A stretch of DNA of 64,000 nucleotides from Algoriphagus lutimaris (GCF_017051705.1 NZ_JAFIDJ010000002.1:62001-126000), one strand, 5' to 3'; shown: positions 50,451-60,642, counted from the first letter of the stretch. The notes: generated by a model not told the origin, from the sequence alone. Numbers and translations: made by a program.

Positions 50451-52538
50451 ATGCGAAAACCAATATTCTTTCTATTTCTTCTTTTTACCTTTCGTATTCA
50501 TGCTCAAGAAATTTATTCCTTTGATCATTCTCTGACGGTCAACCAGTCCGGAAATACTTTGGCCTCTCCATTTTCAGGGGGAATTAATTCTGCACAAATC
50601 CAAACAATTGACCTGAATGGAGATGAAGTAGAAGAATGGGTGATCTGGGACATCAATTCCCGTCAACTTCAGGTATACAAGAAGTCTGGAGATACTTTTA
50701 CTCACCTTCCAGAGCTCAGCTATTTCTTTCCATCGGATATTGCTGGGTTTCTAATTTTGGCCGATTTTGATTTCGACGGCAGGAAAGACCTATTCACTTC
50801 CACTCCACTAGGTATTAAAGCATATAAAAATACTTCAATAGGGAGTTCTATTTCTTGGGAAGTAGCTCAAAATTTCTTGAAAATTGATAATTCAGGAAAT
50901 ATCCAGGCAAATAATCTGGACACTCCCCTTATTCACGATTTGGATGGGGATGGGGATCTAGATTTGGTCATTTTCAATTTTGCTTCAGGGGACTATTTGG
51001 AGTTTTATGAAAATACCAGTGTTGATCGAAAAGGGAATCCTGATATTGATGGGTTTGCATTTCCTAAGACCCACTGGGGCAATTTTGAATTTTGTGGTTG
51101 CGGGGACATAGCTTTTGGAGCGACTTGTTCTGGAATTGACTTACGAACCCTTACTGAAGAAAATGACAGAACACAACATGCTGGAGGACATTCTATTCTT
51201 TATCGGGATTTTGATGGGGATGACATTTCTGATTTAGTTTTGGGTAGAGACGAATGTAGTACCCTCTACTTCTTACCAAACCAAGGAGATGAAAAAAATG
51301 CAGTTTTTACCAATTTCACCAATGAACTCCCTAACTATGGAGGGTTTCCTGAATTTCCCATTTTTCATGCTGCTCAAGAAATAAATGAGGAGTTGATCAT
51401 TAGCCTGAACACGAATGAATCGGCTATAAATTATGGAATCGACTTCCAGCAATCCATCGTAAAATTGGACCGAAACGGTCAATCAGCGGATGGATTCCTC
51501 CAGGATCAAATGATTGATTTGGGAGAAAATAGTAGGCCAATTTATATCGGAAATAAAAACGCAGGTTCCATCTTCGCCTTGTCCAATCAATTGATTAATG
51601 GAAAAATTATCAGTAAACAATCCATTTTTGAATTAAATGAAGGCAGTTTTCAAAAACTGGATGTGTTAAATACCCCATTGGATGAATTGGAGCTGATCGA
51701 TGCCCAAAACATCCTGTTTAATGATTTAGATGGAGTTCATCATAACTTGGTTTCTGGGGTCAGATATATCAATGGAATTCCCTCCCAATCAATCTATGAA
51801 CTAAACGAAGACCAAAGCCAATTTTTACCAACCGAATGGGAAGGCTATCAACCAAATCGTGGTGATTATTTACAATTTTTCAACTTTGAGGATCAGGACT
51901 ATCTGCTAGTAGCTGCCCAAAACGGAAGTTTGGATCTCTATCAAATAGATTTTTCAAAAGAAAAAGCAACGCTTATAGAGGAAGATTTTTTAGGTTTTGA
52001 AGACAATCCCGCTAATAGAAATTTGACTATTGTAGTGGATGATAAAGCTTTGCCAGACCTGTATGCAGTGGATCAAAACGGCCTGCTAATAAAGATCACC
52101 AACTTTATGAACTCCACTGTAAGGGCTGAAATTCTTATCAATATCTCGGGGGAAAACTACCCCACCAGATTAGGCAGAAATACTTGGATAGCCTTGGCAC
52201 GCCCTATTTTTGATGGAAATCCCGATTTGATCTTAGGCACAAGAGCAGGAGGCCTCATTTATTTACAGGCTGAAGAAAGCTCGAACACACCTGGTGAAAA
52301 CGAATTCCAAATCAGAATATTCCCCAATCCGAGCGACGGACCAATCAAAATCCTATCCAATTTACCTGCGAAAGGAAGGTTAGTAACCGCTTTAGGGCAA
52401 GTACTTTTGGAAAATATTGTGATCATCCCCAATCAAGAGCTGGAAATTCAAAGTAGCTTCCTGACTCCAGCCTTGTACATTTTACAATTAGAAGTGGATG
52501 GAAAATTCACTACTTCCAGAAAAATCTGGATGAAGTAA
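50451..52538 (+). CDS. Secreted FG-GAP/VCBS repeat protein with T9SS sorting domain
   Basis: 695 aa. Residues 1-19 (MRKPIFFLFLLFTFRIHAQ) are a signal peptide. Several FG-GAP/VCBS-type propeller repeats with calcium-like DxDxDG motifs are visible (DLDGDGDLDLVIFN near 164-177, DFDGDDISDLVLG near 254-266). The last about 80 residues form a type A T9SS sorting domain (IFPNPSDGPIKILSNLP ... LTPALYILQLEVDGK). It is exported through the Sec system and then the type IX system, and is likely a cell-surface or released adhesin-like protein. No enzyme domain is recognised. Confidence 0.88.
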   Translation: MRKPIFFLFLLFTFRIHAQEIYSFDHSLTVNQSGNTLASPFSGGINSAQIQTIDLNGDEVEEWVIWDINSRQLQVYKKSGDTFTHLPELSYFFPSDIAGFLILADFDFDGRKDLFTSTPLGIKAYKNTSIGSSISWEVAQNFLKIDNSGNIQANNLDTPLIHDLDGDGDLDLVIFNFASGDYLEFYENTSVDRKGNPDIDGFAFPKTHWGNFEFCGCGDIAFGATCSGIDLRTLTEENDRTQHAGGHSILYRDFDGDDISDLVLGRDECSTLYFLPNQGDEKNAVFTNFTNELPNYGGFPEFPIFHAAQEINEELIISLNTNESAINYGIDFQQSIVKLDRNGQSADGFLQDQMIDLGENSRPIYIGNKNAGSIFALSNQLINGKIISKQSIFELNEGSFQKLDVLNTPLDELELIDAQNILFNDLDGVHHNLVSGVRYINGIPSQSIYELNEDQSQFLPTEWEGYQPNRGDYLQFFNFEDQDYLLVAAQNGSLDLYQIDFSKEKATLIEEDFLGFEDNPANRNLTIVVDDKALPDLYAVDQNGLLIKITNFMNSTVRAEILINISGENYPTRLGRNTWIALARPIFDGNPDLILGTRAGGLIYLQAEESSNTPGENEFQIRIFPNPSDGPIKILSNLPAKGRLVTALGQVLLENIVIIPNQELEIQSSFLTPALYILQLEVDGKFTTSRKIWMK

Positions 52539-52595
52539 TCACTTTGGGTTTTGGTACAAAAAGAGTAGCTTCAGTGTCTTAAAACCCACCCCCTT

Positions 52596-54299
52596 ATGAA
52601 ACATATTACTTTTTTCATCCTTTTAGGAATTCTAATTCAAGGTTGTTCCAAAAAGGAATCAGCAAATTTGATCATCACCAATGGAAAAATTTACACGGTA
52701 AATGAAGCTAATCCCATCGTGGAGGCAGTAGCCATAAAGGATGGTAAAATTCTAGCCTTGGGAAGTAGTGCTGAAATGGCTGATTATATTTCCGAAGAAA
52801 CCCAACTTGTGGATTTGACGGGAATGACCATGACTCCCGGGTTTATAGAATCCCATGCCCATCTGATGGGAATTGGATACAACAAACTGGAACTGGACCT
52901 TATGTACGTTCAATCTTATGATGAATTGGTTGATAAAGTAGCGGAAGCAGTTTCTAAAGCCCAACCTGGAGAATGGATCACAGGACGTGGATGGCATCAG
53001 GATAAATGGTTGGAAAAACCTGATAAAATGGTGAAAGGATTCCAAACCAACGATTTGTTGAATCAAGTATCCCCTAACAATCCCGTATTCCTGAGACATG
53101 CTTCAGGCCATGCGACTTTTGCTAATGCAAAAGCATTGGAATTGGCGGGTATCAATAACTTGAAAGGAGAAAGACCAGGAGAAGTAGAAGGAGGAGAAAT
53201 TATTTTAGATGAATTAGGCAACCCAACAGGAGTTTTGACCGAAAGGGCTTCCTCTTTGGTAGGAAAGTTAGTACCGGCAGAAACACCAGAGCGCGCTGAA
53301 CAAGCCTTAACACTGGCTCTTCAGGAACTGGCAGAAAAAGGAATTACCAGTTTTCATGATGCCGGGAGTGGACAATCTACCATAGACCTGATTGAAAAAT
53401 TCAAGAAAGAAGGAAAATTAACAGCCAGAATGTATGTGATGCTTGCGGGAAGTGATCCAGAATTATTGGAAAACTGGTATAAACAAGGCCCTAGGATTGA
53501 TAGTGTGGACCACTTGCTATCGGTAAGATCCATCAAACTATTCTGTGATGGCGCATTGGGATCCAGAGGTGCTTGGTTGTTAGAGGAATATTCGGATCGC
53601 CCCGGGCATTTTGGCCATGAAACTCTTCCTATGGAAGTGGTAGGCCAAGTTTCAGAAAAAGCGATCCCAGCAGGCTTTCAAGTAAATTCCCATGCCATTG
53701 GAGATCGCGCCAATCGAGAAGTTCTCGACCAATACGAAGGAGCCTTTGGGAAATTCCCCGATAATAATGATCTGAGATTTAGAATTGAACATGCCCAGCA
53801 TATCGATCCGGAAGACATCCCACGTTTTGGTGAAATGGGGGTCATAGCTGCCATGCAAGCGATTCATTTGAGTTCGGACAGACCTTGGGCCATCGACCGC
53901 TTGGGAGAAAAACGAATTGTGGATGGAGCTTATGTTTGGCAAAAACTTCTTCAAACAGGTGCGGTAGTCACCAATGGTACTGATGCTCCTGTAGAGCCTT
54001 TAGACCCAATTCCTTCTTTTTATGCTTCCATTACCCGAAAAACACTAGCAGGAACCCCTGAAGGAGGATATGAAGCCAGTCAAAAACTTTCACGGGAAGA
54101 AGCCTTAAAAGCCTACACTTTATCTGGTGCTTATGCAGAATTCGAAGAGGGCTTCAAAGGTTCTATTGAGGTGGGCAAAGCCGCTGATTTTACAGTTTTT
54201 GATCAAAATATCATGGAGATCCCTGAGGATGAAATCCTAAAAGCAAAAGTCATGATGACTGTAGTCGGAGGAAAAATAGTTTATCAGAAATCAGAATAA
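52596..54299 (+). CDS. Amidohydrolase family lipoprotein (YtcJ-like)
   Basis: 567 aa. A lipoprotein signal ends at ILIQGCSKK, with the Cys at residue 17. The amidohydrolase domain contains the metal site ESHAHLMGIG (about 86-95), the NSHAIGDRANREVLDQ segment (near 363-378), EHAQHIDPEDIPRFGEMG (near 396) and NGTDAPVEPLDPIPSFYASITR (near 460). YtcJ-like enzymes are metal-dependent amide or ester hydrolases with poorly known substrates. The lipid anchor places it in the periplasm or outer membrane. It is a single gene ended by a strong terminator. Confidence 0.9.
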   Translation: MKHITFFILLGILIQGCSKKESANLIITNGKIYTVNEANPIVEAVAIKDGKILALGSSAEMADYISEETQLVDLTGMTMTPGFIESHAHLMGIGYNKLELDLMYVQSYDELVDKVAEAVSKAQPGEWITGRGWHQDKWLEKPDKMVKGFQTNDLLNQVSPNNPVFLRHASGHATFANAKALELAGINNLKGERPGEVEGGEIILDELGNPTGVLTERASSLVGKLVPAETPERAEQALTLALQELAEKGITSFHDAGSGQSTIDLIEKFKKEGKLTARMYVMLAGSDPELLENWYKQGPRIDSVDHLLSVRSIKLFCDGALGSRGAWLLEEYSDRPGHFGHETLPMEVVGQVSEKAIPAGFQVNSHAIGDRANREVLDQYEGAFGKFPDNNDLRFRIEHAQHIDPEDIPRFGEMGVIAAMQAIHLSSDRPWAIDRLGEKRIVDGAYVWQKLLQTGAVVTNGTDAPVEPLDPIPSFYASITRKTLAGTPEGGYEASQKLSREEALKAYTLSGAYAEFEEGFKGSIEVGKAADFTVFDQNIMEIPEDEILKAKVMMTVVGGKIVYQKSE

Positions 54300-54334
54300 T
54301 AAAATCTGAAGTCTGAATATTTCGACAAAATCGT

Positions 54335-54365
54335 AAACCTGCTTCGCAAAAAGCAGGTTTTTTTT
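54335..54365 (+). terminator. Intrinsic terminator after amidohydrolase gene
   Basis: A perfect 10-bp stem AAACCTGCTT / AAGCAGGTTT with loop CGCAAA, then five more T. Confidence 0.92.
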
Positions 54366-54620
54366 GTCAAAATTTAAGAACCCCAATAAAATAGAGGTCA
54401 AACCTTCCTAGTCCACTAGGCCTACAGGAGAAAAATCATCAATTAAAACTGATAAGCTATTCGACCAAATCAAGCTCGTTCACTTCAGCATTGAAATTCC
54501 CTTTTCTTCATTTAACTATTTTAAATCCAAAAAAACTTAAGAACTGCCTCCCATCCACTGGCAACCTCATTACTTCCCATTTTTTTCCTATTTTAACTGC
54601 TTAAATATAAATCCAATCCC
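54366..54620. other. Non-coding gap before S9 peptidase gene
   Basis: AT-rich, with no supported ORF. It holds a small inverted repeat CCTAG-TCCA-CTAGG (54407-54420). A -7-like TATTTTAA lies near 54591. I see no RNA gene or repeat. Confidence 0.4.
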
Positions 54621-57545
54621 ATGAGAAAAATTTTATCACTTTTTTGGGTGCTGGCTTTTTTGGCTATTAGCACTCATGCCCAAGACCTAAAACCCATCAC
54701 TTGGAAGGATATCCCCTCCTGGAAGTACCTTAACCGTGGAGGATTTGACGTTTCTCCAGATGGACAATGGGTTGCTTACACCATCGTCCAATTGGAAGGA
54801 GATGGAAAACTCCATGTGCAGAAAATCGGAGATGAAGAAAGCAAAAAATCCTATGATATAGGAGGAGTAACCGGGCAACAAGTAGTTTTTAGTAAAGACT
54901 CCAAATGGATCGCATTCAAAGAGGCTCCAAAATTTGCGGAAAAGGAAAAAAACAAAAAGTCCAAGGGCAAGCCACTTTCTGACAAATTGCATTTGGTCAA
55001 ACTTGGAACCGATGAAAAAAAAACCTGGGAAAAAGTCAGTACTTTCTCATTCAACAATGAAGGTTCTTCTTACCTGGCCATCAATCTTCCAAAAGATGGA
55101 AATGGAGATGCCAAAGGATCTGATTTATTGATTTACAACCTGAACACGGAAAAAGCTTTAACCTTGGGAAATGTATTGGAATTCTCCTTTAATAAACCAG
55201 GAACCTATCTAGCCTATACAGTAGATGCGGCAAATAAGTCTGGAAATGGAATTTACCTATTCAATTTAGCTACAAACAGTACCCAAGTTTTAGACAATGA
55301 CAAAGCGAGTTACAAGTCTTTAAACTGGACTGAAAAAGGGGATGCATTTGCTGCATTGAAAATGGTCGAGGATAAGAAATATAAGTCTGACCAAGGAAAA
55401 GTAATCGGGGTTAAAAATCTTTCCTCCCCACAACTGACGATTTATGATCCGGCAAAAGATTCCACTGGGTTTGATCAGGACTATACTATTAGCCCCAACA
55501 GAAGACCCATGTGGTCTGAAGACTTGACGAGATTATTCTATGGAATCCATCCATTAGAATTAGCAAAAAAAGAAGAAGCCAAGAAAGAATTGGATAAGGA
55601 TTCTGTGGCAAGAGCAGAATCAGAGGCAATGAAAAAGATCATAGCTGACACCTCTATTCATAGCATCAAAGATTTGCAAAAAGCGATTGCCAAGTTGGAC
55701 ACTACCAAAGCCGCTCCAAAAAAAAATGATGCCGACAAACCAGATATGACCATTTGGCACTGGAATGACAGTCGCCTACAATCCAGACAACAAGTGATGG
55801 AAAACATGGACAAAAATTACAGTTTTTGGGCCATGTATGATGTAGCTGCGAAAAAACATATAGCACTTCAGGATAGCAGCATGAAGGATCTTAGCATTTT
55901 ACCAAAAGAACATTATGCGGTCGGCTCTGATATGCAGCAATATGAATTGGACATCAACTTGAACGGTCAAAATTACCGAGACTTTTATCTGGTAAACTTA
56001 AAGACAGGAGAAAAGACTACTCTTTTCAAGAACTTCTACTTACCAAGCTATTCTTCCTACCCTAGACCTTCTCCTAATGGTACTAAATTGAATTATGGCT
56101 ATGATGGCAATTACTATATCTACGACATCGCGAGTGGAGAAGAGAAAAATCTAACTGGTAGCCTACCTGTTACTTTCGTCAATGAGGATGACGACCACAA
56201 TGTCAAAAAACCTTTGGAAAGCTTTTTGGGCTGGTCCAGTGACAGCAAATATGTGTTCATCAGCGATGGTTGGGACATTTGGCAGATCCCAGTGGAAGAT
56301 GGTAAAGAACAAGCAATTAATTTAACTCAAGACGGTCGAACTGAAAGTATAAGATACCAATATCGATTCAGACTGGATCCTGAAGAAAAAGGGTTTGACC
56401 TAAGTCAGCCACAGTACATCCGTATGTATGGGGAATGGACCAAAAAAAGTGGGATCGCTAAAATCAATCCTGCCAAAAAGAATGGCTTAGCTGCAGGTAC
56501 TGAAAAACTAATTTGGGAAGACGCCTATATTGCAGGGCTTCAAAAAGCAGACAAAGCGCCTATATATATTTATACCAAAGAAAGATTCAACGAGCCAACG
56601 CAATATTATGTAACAGACGCCAGCTTATCGGAAGGAAAGCAGATAACTGAAAACGCTCCAGACTTTGACAAGTATTCTTGGTCTGCAGGTACCAGATTAG
56701 TGGATTATGTTTCAGACAAAGGAGTGAAACTTCAAGGCACCCTATTCTTACCAGCTGGCTATGAGGAAGGCAAAAAGTATCCAACCATGATCTACTATTA
56801 TGAAAAGCTGTCTCAGACCAGACACAATTGGTCCGATCCTAGTTTCAGTGGAACAGGTTGGAACCCTAATGTGTACACCAGCAATGGATTTGCAGTGTTT
56901 ATTCCAGACATCGTATACACCATGGATGATCCTGGAATGTCTGCGGTATGGTGTGTAATTCCAGGAGTAAAAGCAGCGATTGAAACAGGAGTGATTGATG
57001 AAAACAACATAGGAATCCATGGACACTCATGGGGTGGATACCAAACTGCTTTCCTGATTACCCAAACCAATATGTTTAAAGCAGCGGCAGCAGGAGCACC
57101 ATTGACCAATATGATTTCGATGTATGATTTGATCTACTGGAACTCAGGAGGAGGAAATATGTCCATCTTTGAAGCTTCGCAAGGTAGATTTACCGGAGGT
57201 CCTTGGGAAAATTGGGATTCTTATGAACGAAACAGCCCTGTGTACCATGTCAAAAATGTGACTACTCCACTTTTGATGTTACATAATGACAAAGATGGAG
57301 CAGTGGACTTTACCCAAGGAATTGAATATTATTCGGCTTTGAGAAGGTTGAAAAAGCCAGTGGTTTTGGTGCAATACAAAGGCGAAAACCATGGTTTAGG
57401 TAAACCGGAAAACAGAAAAGACTATGCGGTCAGAATGATGGAGTTCTTTAATCATCACTTGAAAGGTGAAAAAGCTCCCGATTGGCTTTCGAAAGGGATC
57501 AACAAATTGGATTTGGATGAACACCTAGAAGAGAGAGCTTTCTAA
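54621..57545 (+). CDS. S9 family peptidase (prolyl oligopeptidase/dipeptidyl peptidase type), secreted
   Basis: 974 aa. Residues 1-20 (MRKILSLFWVLAFLAISTHA) are a signal peptide. A long beta-propeller region spans about 25-690, including a charged helical insertion (about 315-380, KKEEAKKELDKDSVARAESE). A C-terminal alpha/beta hydrolase domain carries GIHGHSWGGYQT (Ser near 803), LHNDKDGAVDF (Asp near 891) and KGENHGL (His near 923). It cleaves peptides in the periplasm or at the surface; propeller gating limits it to small substrates. Exact specificity (prolyl, dipeptidyl or acyl) is not readable. Confidence 0.93.
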   Translation: MRKILSLFWVLAFLAISTHAQDLKPITWKDIPSWKYLNRGGFDVSPDGQWVAYTIVQLEGDGKLHVQKIGDEESKKSYDIGGVTGQQVVFSKDSKWIAFKEAPKFAEKEKNKKSKGKPLSDKLHLVKLGTDEKKTWEKVSTFSFNNEGSSYLAINLPKDGNGDAKGSDLLIYNLNTEKALTLGNVLEFSFNKPGTYLAYTVDAANKSGNGIYLFNLATNSTQVLDNDKASYKSLNWTEKGDAFAALKMVEDKKYKSDQGKVIGVKNLSSPQLTIYDPAKDSTGFDQDYTISPNRRPMWSEDLTRLFYGIHPLELAKKEEAKKELDKDSVARAESEAMKKIIADTSIHSIKDLQKAIAKLDTTKAAPKKNDADKPDMTIWHWNDSRLQSRQQVMENMDKNYSFWAMYDVAAKKHIALQDSSMKDLSILPKEHYAVGSDMQQYELDINLNGQNYRDFYLVNLKTGEKTTLFKNFYLPSYSSYPRPSPNGTKLNYGYDGNYYIYDIASGEEKNLTGSLPVTFVNEDDDHNVKKPLESFLGWSSDSKYVFISDGWDIWQIPVEDGKEQAINLTQDGRTESIRYQYRFRLDPEEKGFDLSQPQYIRMYGEWTKKSGIAKINPAKKNGLAAGTEKLIWEDAYIAGLQKADKAPIYIYTKERFNEPTQYYVTDASLSEGKQITENAPDFDKYSWSAGTRLVDYVSDKGVKLQGTLFLPAGYEEGKKYPTMIYYYEKLSQTRHNWSDPSFSGTGWNPNVYTSNGFAVFIPDIVYTMDDPGMSAVWCVIPGVKAAIETGVIDENNIGIHGHSWGGYQTAFLITQTNMFKAAAAGAPLTNMISMYDLIYWNSGGGNMSIFEASQGRFTGGPWENWDSYERNSPVYHVKNVTTPLLMLHNDKDGAVDFTQGIEYYSALRRLKKPVVLVQYKGENHGLGKPENRKDYAVRMMEFFNHHLKGEKAPDWLSKGINKLDLDEHLEERAF

Positions 57546-57558
57546 TTTCAACATAATG

Positions 57559-57586
57559 AAGGAGTCCATTAGGGCTCCTTTTTTTA
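57559..57586 (+). terminator. Intrinsic terminator after S9 peptidase
   Basis: AAGGAG (57559-57564) pairs with CTCCTT (57575-57580), followed by TTTTT. Confidence 0.8.
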
Positions 57587-57653
57587 TTATTTCTTGGCAA
57601 AACCAGACACAATAACTTTCTTTAAATCCATTTCCAAAAGGATTAAAAATTTC

Positions 57654-58235
57654 ATGAATTCGCCTACCGAGGAGCAAACAGCTTCCTATTCCTCTCCGTA
57701 CTCTCAACTGCGTTCCATTTGCTATTCAGGGTCAGATCCTAATTACAACGAGCATTTCGAAAAATACATTTATGATCAATCCTTCGATCAGGTTTGGGAT
57801 ACCTATGTTACTATTGATCCAGCCAAGGCTTGGGCAGGCAAGATGATTCATTTCAATCAACTTTATTCTAGAGAAACGGGAGAAGAGGTTTTCCCTGGAC
57901 AGGAATATTTAGGAGGAATGGGAGTTGGCCAGGTGATTATCCTTAACCTTCACGTATTCTTTGGCGCCATAAAACTCACAGTGGGCCATGAGGTGATGGA
58001 AGTGGATAAAAACAAAAAACTGATCCGAATCTGCTATTTGGAAAATTCCAAATCAGAGGGAAGTCAGTTCATTACCTTTAAATCTTTACCAAACGGAAAG
58101 ACAGAAGTCTCTCATAAAACTTTTTATAGAAGTGGTTCTTGGTTTCGGGACAAAATCATTTACCCATATTTCCATACCAAAGCTATCAATGAATTTCACG
58201 GCAATGTGCGGAATGCAATTCCAAAAAAGAAATAG
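57654..58235 (+). CDS. Protein of unknown function, possible SRPBCC/START-like fold
   Basis: 193 aa with no signal peptide. The sequence alternates strands and ends with a long helix (YPYFHTKAINEFHGNVRNAI), and internal segments (QSFDQVWDTYVTIDPAKAW, VMEVDKNKKLIRICY, KTEVSHKTFYRSGSWFRDK) resemble an SRPBCC-like hydrophobic-ligand fold. This is a weak structural impression only. ATG 57654 is chosen; the frame is open upstream to a TTG at 57594, but that leaves no room after the terminator. A weak -7 TAACTTTC lies at 57613-57620. Confidence 0.7.
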   Translation: MNSPTEEQTASYSSPYSQLRSICYSGSDPNYNEHFEKYIYDQSFDQVWDTYVTIDPAKAWAGKMIHFNQLYSRETGEEVFPGQEYLGGMGVGQVIILNLHVFFGAIKLTVGHEVMEVDKNKKLIRICYLENSKSEGSQFITFKSLPNGKTEVSHKTFYRSGSWFRDKIIYPYFHTKAINEFHGNVRNAIPKKK

Positions 58236-58272
58236 AAACCTTGTACTTCTACCCTTCAAAAAAACAGATTTG

Positions 58273-58300
58273 GGAGCCAAATTACCATGGCTCCTTTTTT
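58273..58300 (+). terminator. Intrinsic terminator after unknown-function gene
   Basis: GGAGCCA / TGGCTCC, a 7-bp perfect stem with an 8-nt loop, followed by six T. Confidence 0.88.
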
Positions 58301-58308
58301 CATGGTCT

Positions 58309-58316
58309 CATCTTTG
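58309..58316 (+). promoter_or_regulatory. Weak -7 element before flavoprotein gene
   Basis: CATCTTTG, one mismatch from TAnnTTTG, 45 bases before ATG 58361 and just beyond the preceding terminator. Confidence 0.3.
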
Positions 58317-58360
58317 TAAATTATAGGAAGATATAATCAGGAAACTGAATCAATTTTTCT

Positions 58361-59752
58361 ATGAAAGACGCAAAAAAACAGACTTTTGATGCCATTATCA
58401 TCGGTTCAGGCCAGGCCGGAAATCCTCTTGCATTTGCTTTAGCAGAGCAAAATTTGAATGTTGCTCTGGTGGAAAAAGGTAAATTTGGAGGGACTTGTGT
58501 CAATACAGGATGTACCCCAACAAAAGCTTATGTGGCAAGTGCTCGGCGCGCCTGGGAACTACAACACGCTTCAGACTTAGGAATTCCAAACCCAAAATTG
58601 GATAAAATAGATCTGCGAAAAGTAAAAGAAAGAAAAGACAAAATCGTCACAGGTTCTCATGATGGTTTAGTAGAAGGACTTCGCAAAGAAAATCGGATCA
58701 ATACTTTTCAAGCAAAAGGATATTTTTTGGATCCAACCACCATTCAGGCTGGATCAGCCATCCTTACTGCCTCAAAAATCTTTATCAATGTGGGTGCAAG
58801 GCCTAGAATCCCTGATGGTTTTGAAGATGTAAACTATCTTACCAATGAAAGTCTTCTTGAATTAGAGAAATTACCCGATCATTTAGTAATTGTAGGAGGA
58901 AGCTATATCGGACTGGAATTTGCGCAGATCTTCCAAAGGCTTGGTAGCGAAGTTACTGTTATCGAGAAGGGTGATCGGCTGATTTCAAACGAGGATCCTT
59001 CCATCTCAGTAAGAATCAGGGAAATTTTGGAATCTGAAGGAATCAAGGTGTTGTGTGATTCCCATTGCCTTGAAGGCAAAAACAACCCCAACGGAGGCAT
59101 TTCAGTCTTGATGAATTGTGGAGGCGAACAGAAACAGGTATCCGGTTCTCATTTGCTTTTGGCAACAGGGAGACAATCCAATATTGACTTAATCAATCCT
59201 TCGGCAGCAGGGATTGAGGTAGAGGAGAAAGGCTTCGTGAAAGTAAATGATATTTTGGAAACGAATGTAAAAGGAATCTATGCATTGGGTGATTGCAATG
59301 GGAAAGGGGCATTTACCCATACTTCCTTCCATGATTTTGAAGTGCTCAAGAATCAATTATATGGTGACAAAACAAGAAAAGTGAGTAATCGAATTCTCAA
59401 TTATGCTTTGTACACCGATCCTCCTCTTGGAAGAGCTGGAATGACCTTGTCAAAAGCCAGAAATTCTGGAAAGAAAATATGGTATGCTGAAATGGAAATG
59501 TCGCAAATCAATCGTGCCCGAGAAAAAGGTGAAACCAAGGGGAAAATGGAGGTGATTGTTGATGCATCTACAGAACAAATTCTAGGTGCAACAGTTTTGG
59601 GTATAGGAGGAGATGAAATTATAGGTGTTTTTTTAACTGCCATGTATGGGCAATTAAGCTATAAAAACTTGATGAATTCAGTCCAAACTCACCCAACTGT
59701 CACGGAGCTAATTCCTACATTACTGAAACAATTGAAACCCTTAAAACCCTAA
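58361..59752 (+). CDS. FAD-dependent pyridine nucleotide-disulfide oxidoreductase (MerA-like)
   Basis: 463 aa. FAD binding is by AIIIGSGQAGNPLAFALAE (about 10-28). The redox-active pair is GGTCVNTGCTPTKAYVASAR (Cys near 45 and 50). NAD(P) binding is by VIVGGSYIGLEFAQIFQRLG (about 174-193). The second FAD motif is GIYALGDCNGKGAFTH (about 305-320), and the dimerisation domain has THPTVTELIPTLL with the active-site His-Glu pair. It is related to mercuric reductase and dihydrolipoamide dehydrogenase, but lacks the N-terminal heavy-metal domain and the C-terminal Cys pair of true MerA. The electron acceptor is unknown. Confidence 0.9.
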   Translation: MKDAKKQTFDAIIIGSGQAGNPLAFALAEQNLNVALVEKGKFGGTCVNTGCTPTKAYVASARRAWELQHASDLGIPNPKLDKIDLRKVKERKDKIVTGSHDGLVEGLRKENRINTFQAKGYFLDPTTIQAGSAILTASKIFINVGARPRIPDGFEDVNYLTNESLLELEKLPDHLVIVGGSYIGLEFAQIFQRLGSEVTVIEKGDRLISNEDPSISVRIREILESEGIKVLCDSHCLEGKNNPNGGISVLMNCGGEQKQVSGSHLLLATGRQSNIDLINPSAAGIEVEEKGFVKVNDILETNVKGIYALGDCNGKGAFTHTSFHDFEVLKNQLYGDKTRKVSNRILNYALYTDPPLGRAGMTLSKARNSGKKIWYAEMEMSQINRAREKGETKGKMEVIVDASTEQILGATVLGIGGDEIIGVFLTAMYGQLSYKNLMNSVQTHPTVTELIPTLLKQLKPLKP

Positions 59753-59754
59753 TT

Positions 59755-60549
59755 ATGAAAAAGTCTCATAAACTATATGCTATTCTGAATTTCGTGGTAT
59801 TACTTTTTGTGATTTTCTGGAATTATTCGGTAGGCGTCAAAGGCTTGAATGGAAATACAGTAGGCTCCTTAAGTTCTGAATATCAAAACTTATTTACTCC
59901 TGCCGGATACGCTTTTTCTATCTGGGGAATTATCTTTTTATCGCTTTTGCTTCAATCAATTTTCTTCATTTACAGGGCATTCAATAAAACCAAAGATTCA
60001 GATTTCCTTTCGCAAGTTGGACCTTATTTAATTCTGGCAAATATCGGTAATGGGCTATGGATCTACACCTGGTTGATGGAATATACTGGGATCAGTGTGG
60101 TCGTCATGTTGGGAATTCTGGCCTCGCTATTGATTGTAGTACTAAATACAAACATGGAAAAATGGGATGCCCCCAGGCCTATCATTTTCTGGCTTTGGTG
60201 GCCAATTTGTATTTATAGTGGCTGGATAGGTGTGGCTACTATTGCTAATATATCGGCCTACCTCGCTAAAATGGGATGGACAGGTCCTTTTACTGAGATT
60301 ACATGGACCATAATCATGATTGGAATAGGAACATTGGTCAACCTATTTATGATCTATGCTAGAAATATGAGGGAATTTGCAATGGTGGGGGTCTGGGCTT
60401 TCATTGCTATTGCTGTCAGACATTGGGAAAGTATTCCGGCCATTCAGTGGACAGCCCTGATAGGTGCTAGTGTTTTATTTATTGCAGCAAGTATTCATGG
60501 GTACAAAAACAGAGCAACCGCTCCATTCAAACTGAATCAAACTAGATAG
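59755..60549 (+). CDS. Tryptophan-rich sensory protein family (TspO/MBR-like) membrane protein
   Basis: A 264-aa inner-membrane protein with about seven hydrophobic segments and many Trp. The block FTPAGYAFSIWGIIF (about 47-61) matches the P-x-x-x-F/W-x-x-W-x signature of the larger TspO-related group in bacteria, and WLWWPICIYSGWIGVATIAN lies near 145-164. TspO proteins bind porphyrins or sterols; the longer form here may be functionally distinct. It begins 2 bases after the flavoprotein stop, so the two are almost certainly cotranscribed. Confidence 0.83.
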   Translation: MKKSHKLYAILNFVVLLFVIFWNYSVGVKGLNGNTVGSLSSEYQNLFTPAGYAFSIWGIIFLSLLLQSIFFIYRAFNKTKDSDFLSQVGPYLILANIGNGLWIYTWLMEYTGISVVVMLGILASLLIVVLNTNMEKWDAPRPIIFWLWWPICIYSGWIGVATIANISAYLAKMGWTGPFTEITWTIIMIGIGTLVNLFMIYARNMREFAMVGVWAFIAIAVRHWESIPAIQWTALIGASVLFIAASIHGYKNRATAPFKLNQTR

Positions 60550-60609
60550 GAAGAGTTTTTAAACCAGGAGACTTAAGAAAATCAAAAAGTTTAAAGATTT
60601 ATAAATCAA

Positions 60610-60636
60610 AATCCCAGACCTCTTAATTCTGGGATT
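60610..60636. terminator. Hairpin terminator between TspO-like and DsrE genes
   Basis: AATCCCAGA / TCTGGGATT, a perfect 9-bp stem with a 9-nt loop. It is flanked by CCATTTTTAAT on the plus strand and by a shorter T stretch on the minus strand, so it probably works in both directions. Confidence 0.75.
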
Positions 60637-60642
60637 CCATTT

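Noticed and set aside
58361-59752. Mercuric reductase (merA)
   Set aside because: The N-terminal heavy-metal domain and C-terminal Cys pair are missing and no mer genes are nearby, so only the superfamily is claimed.
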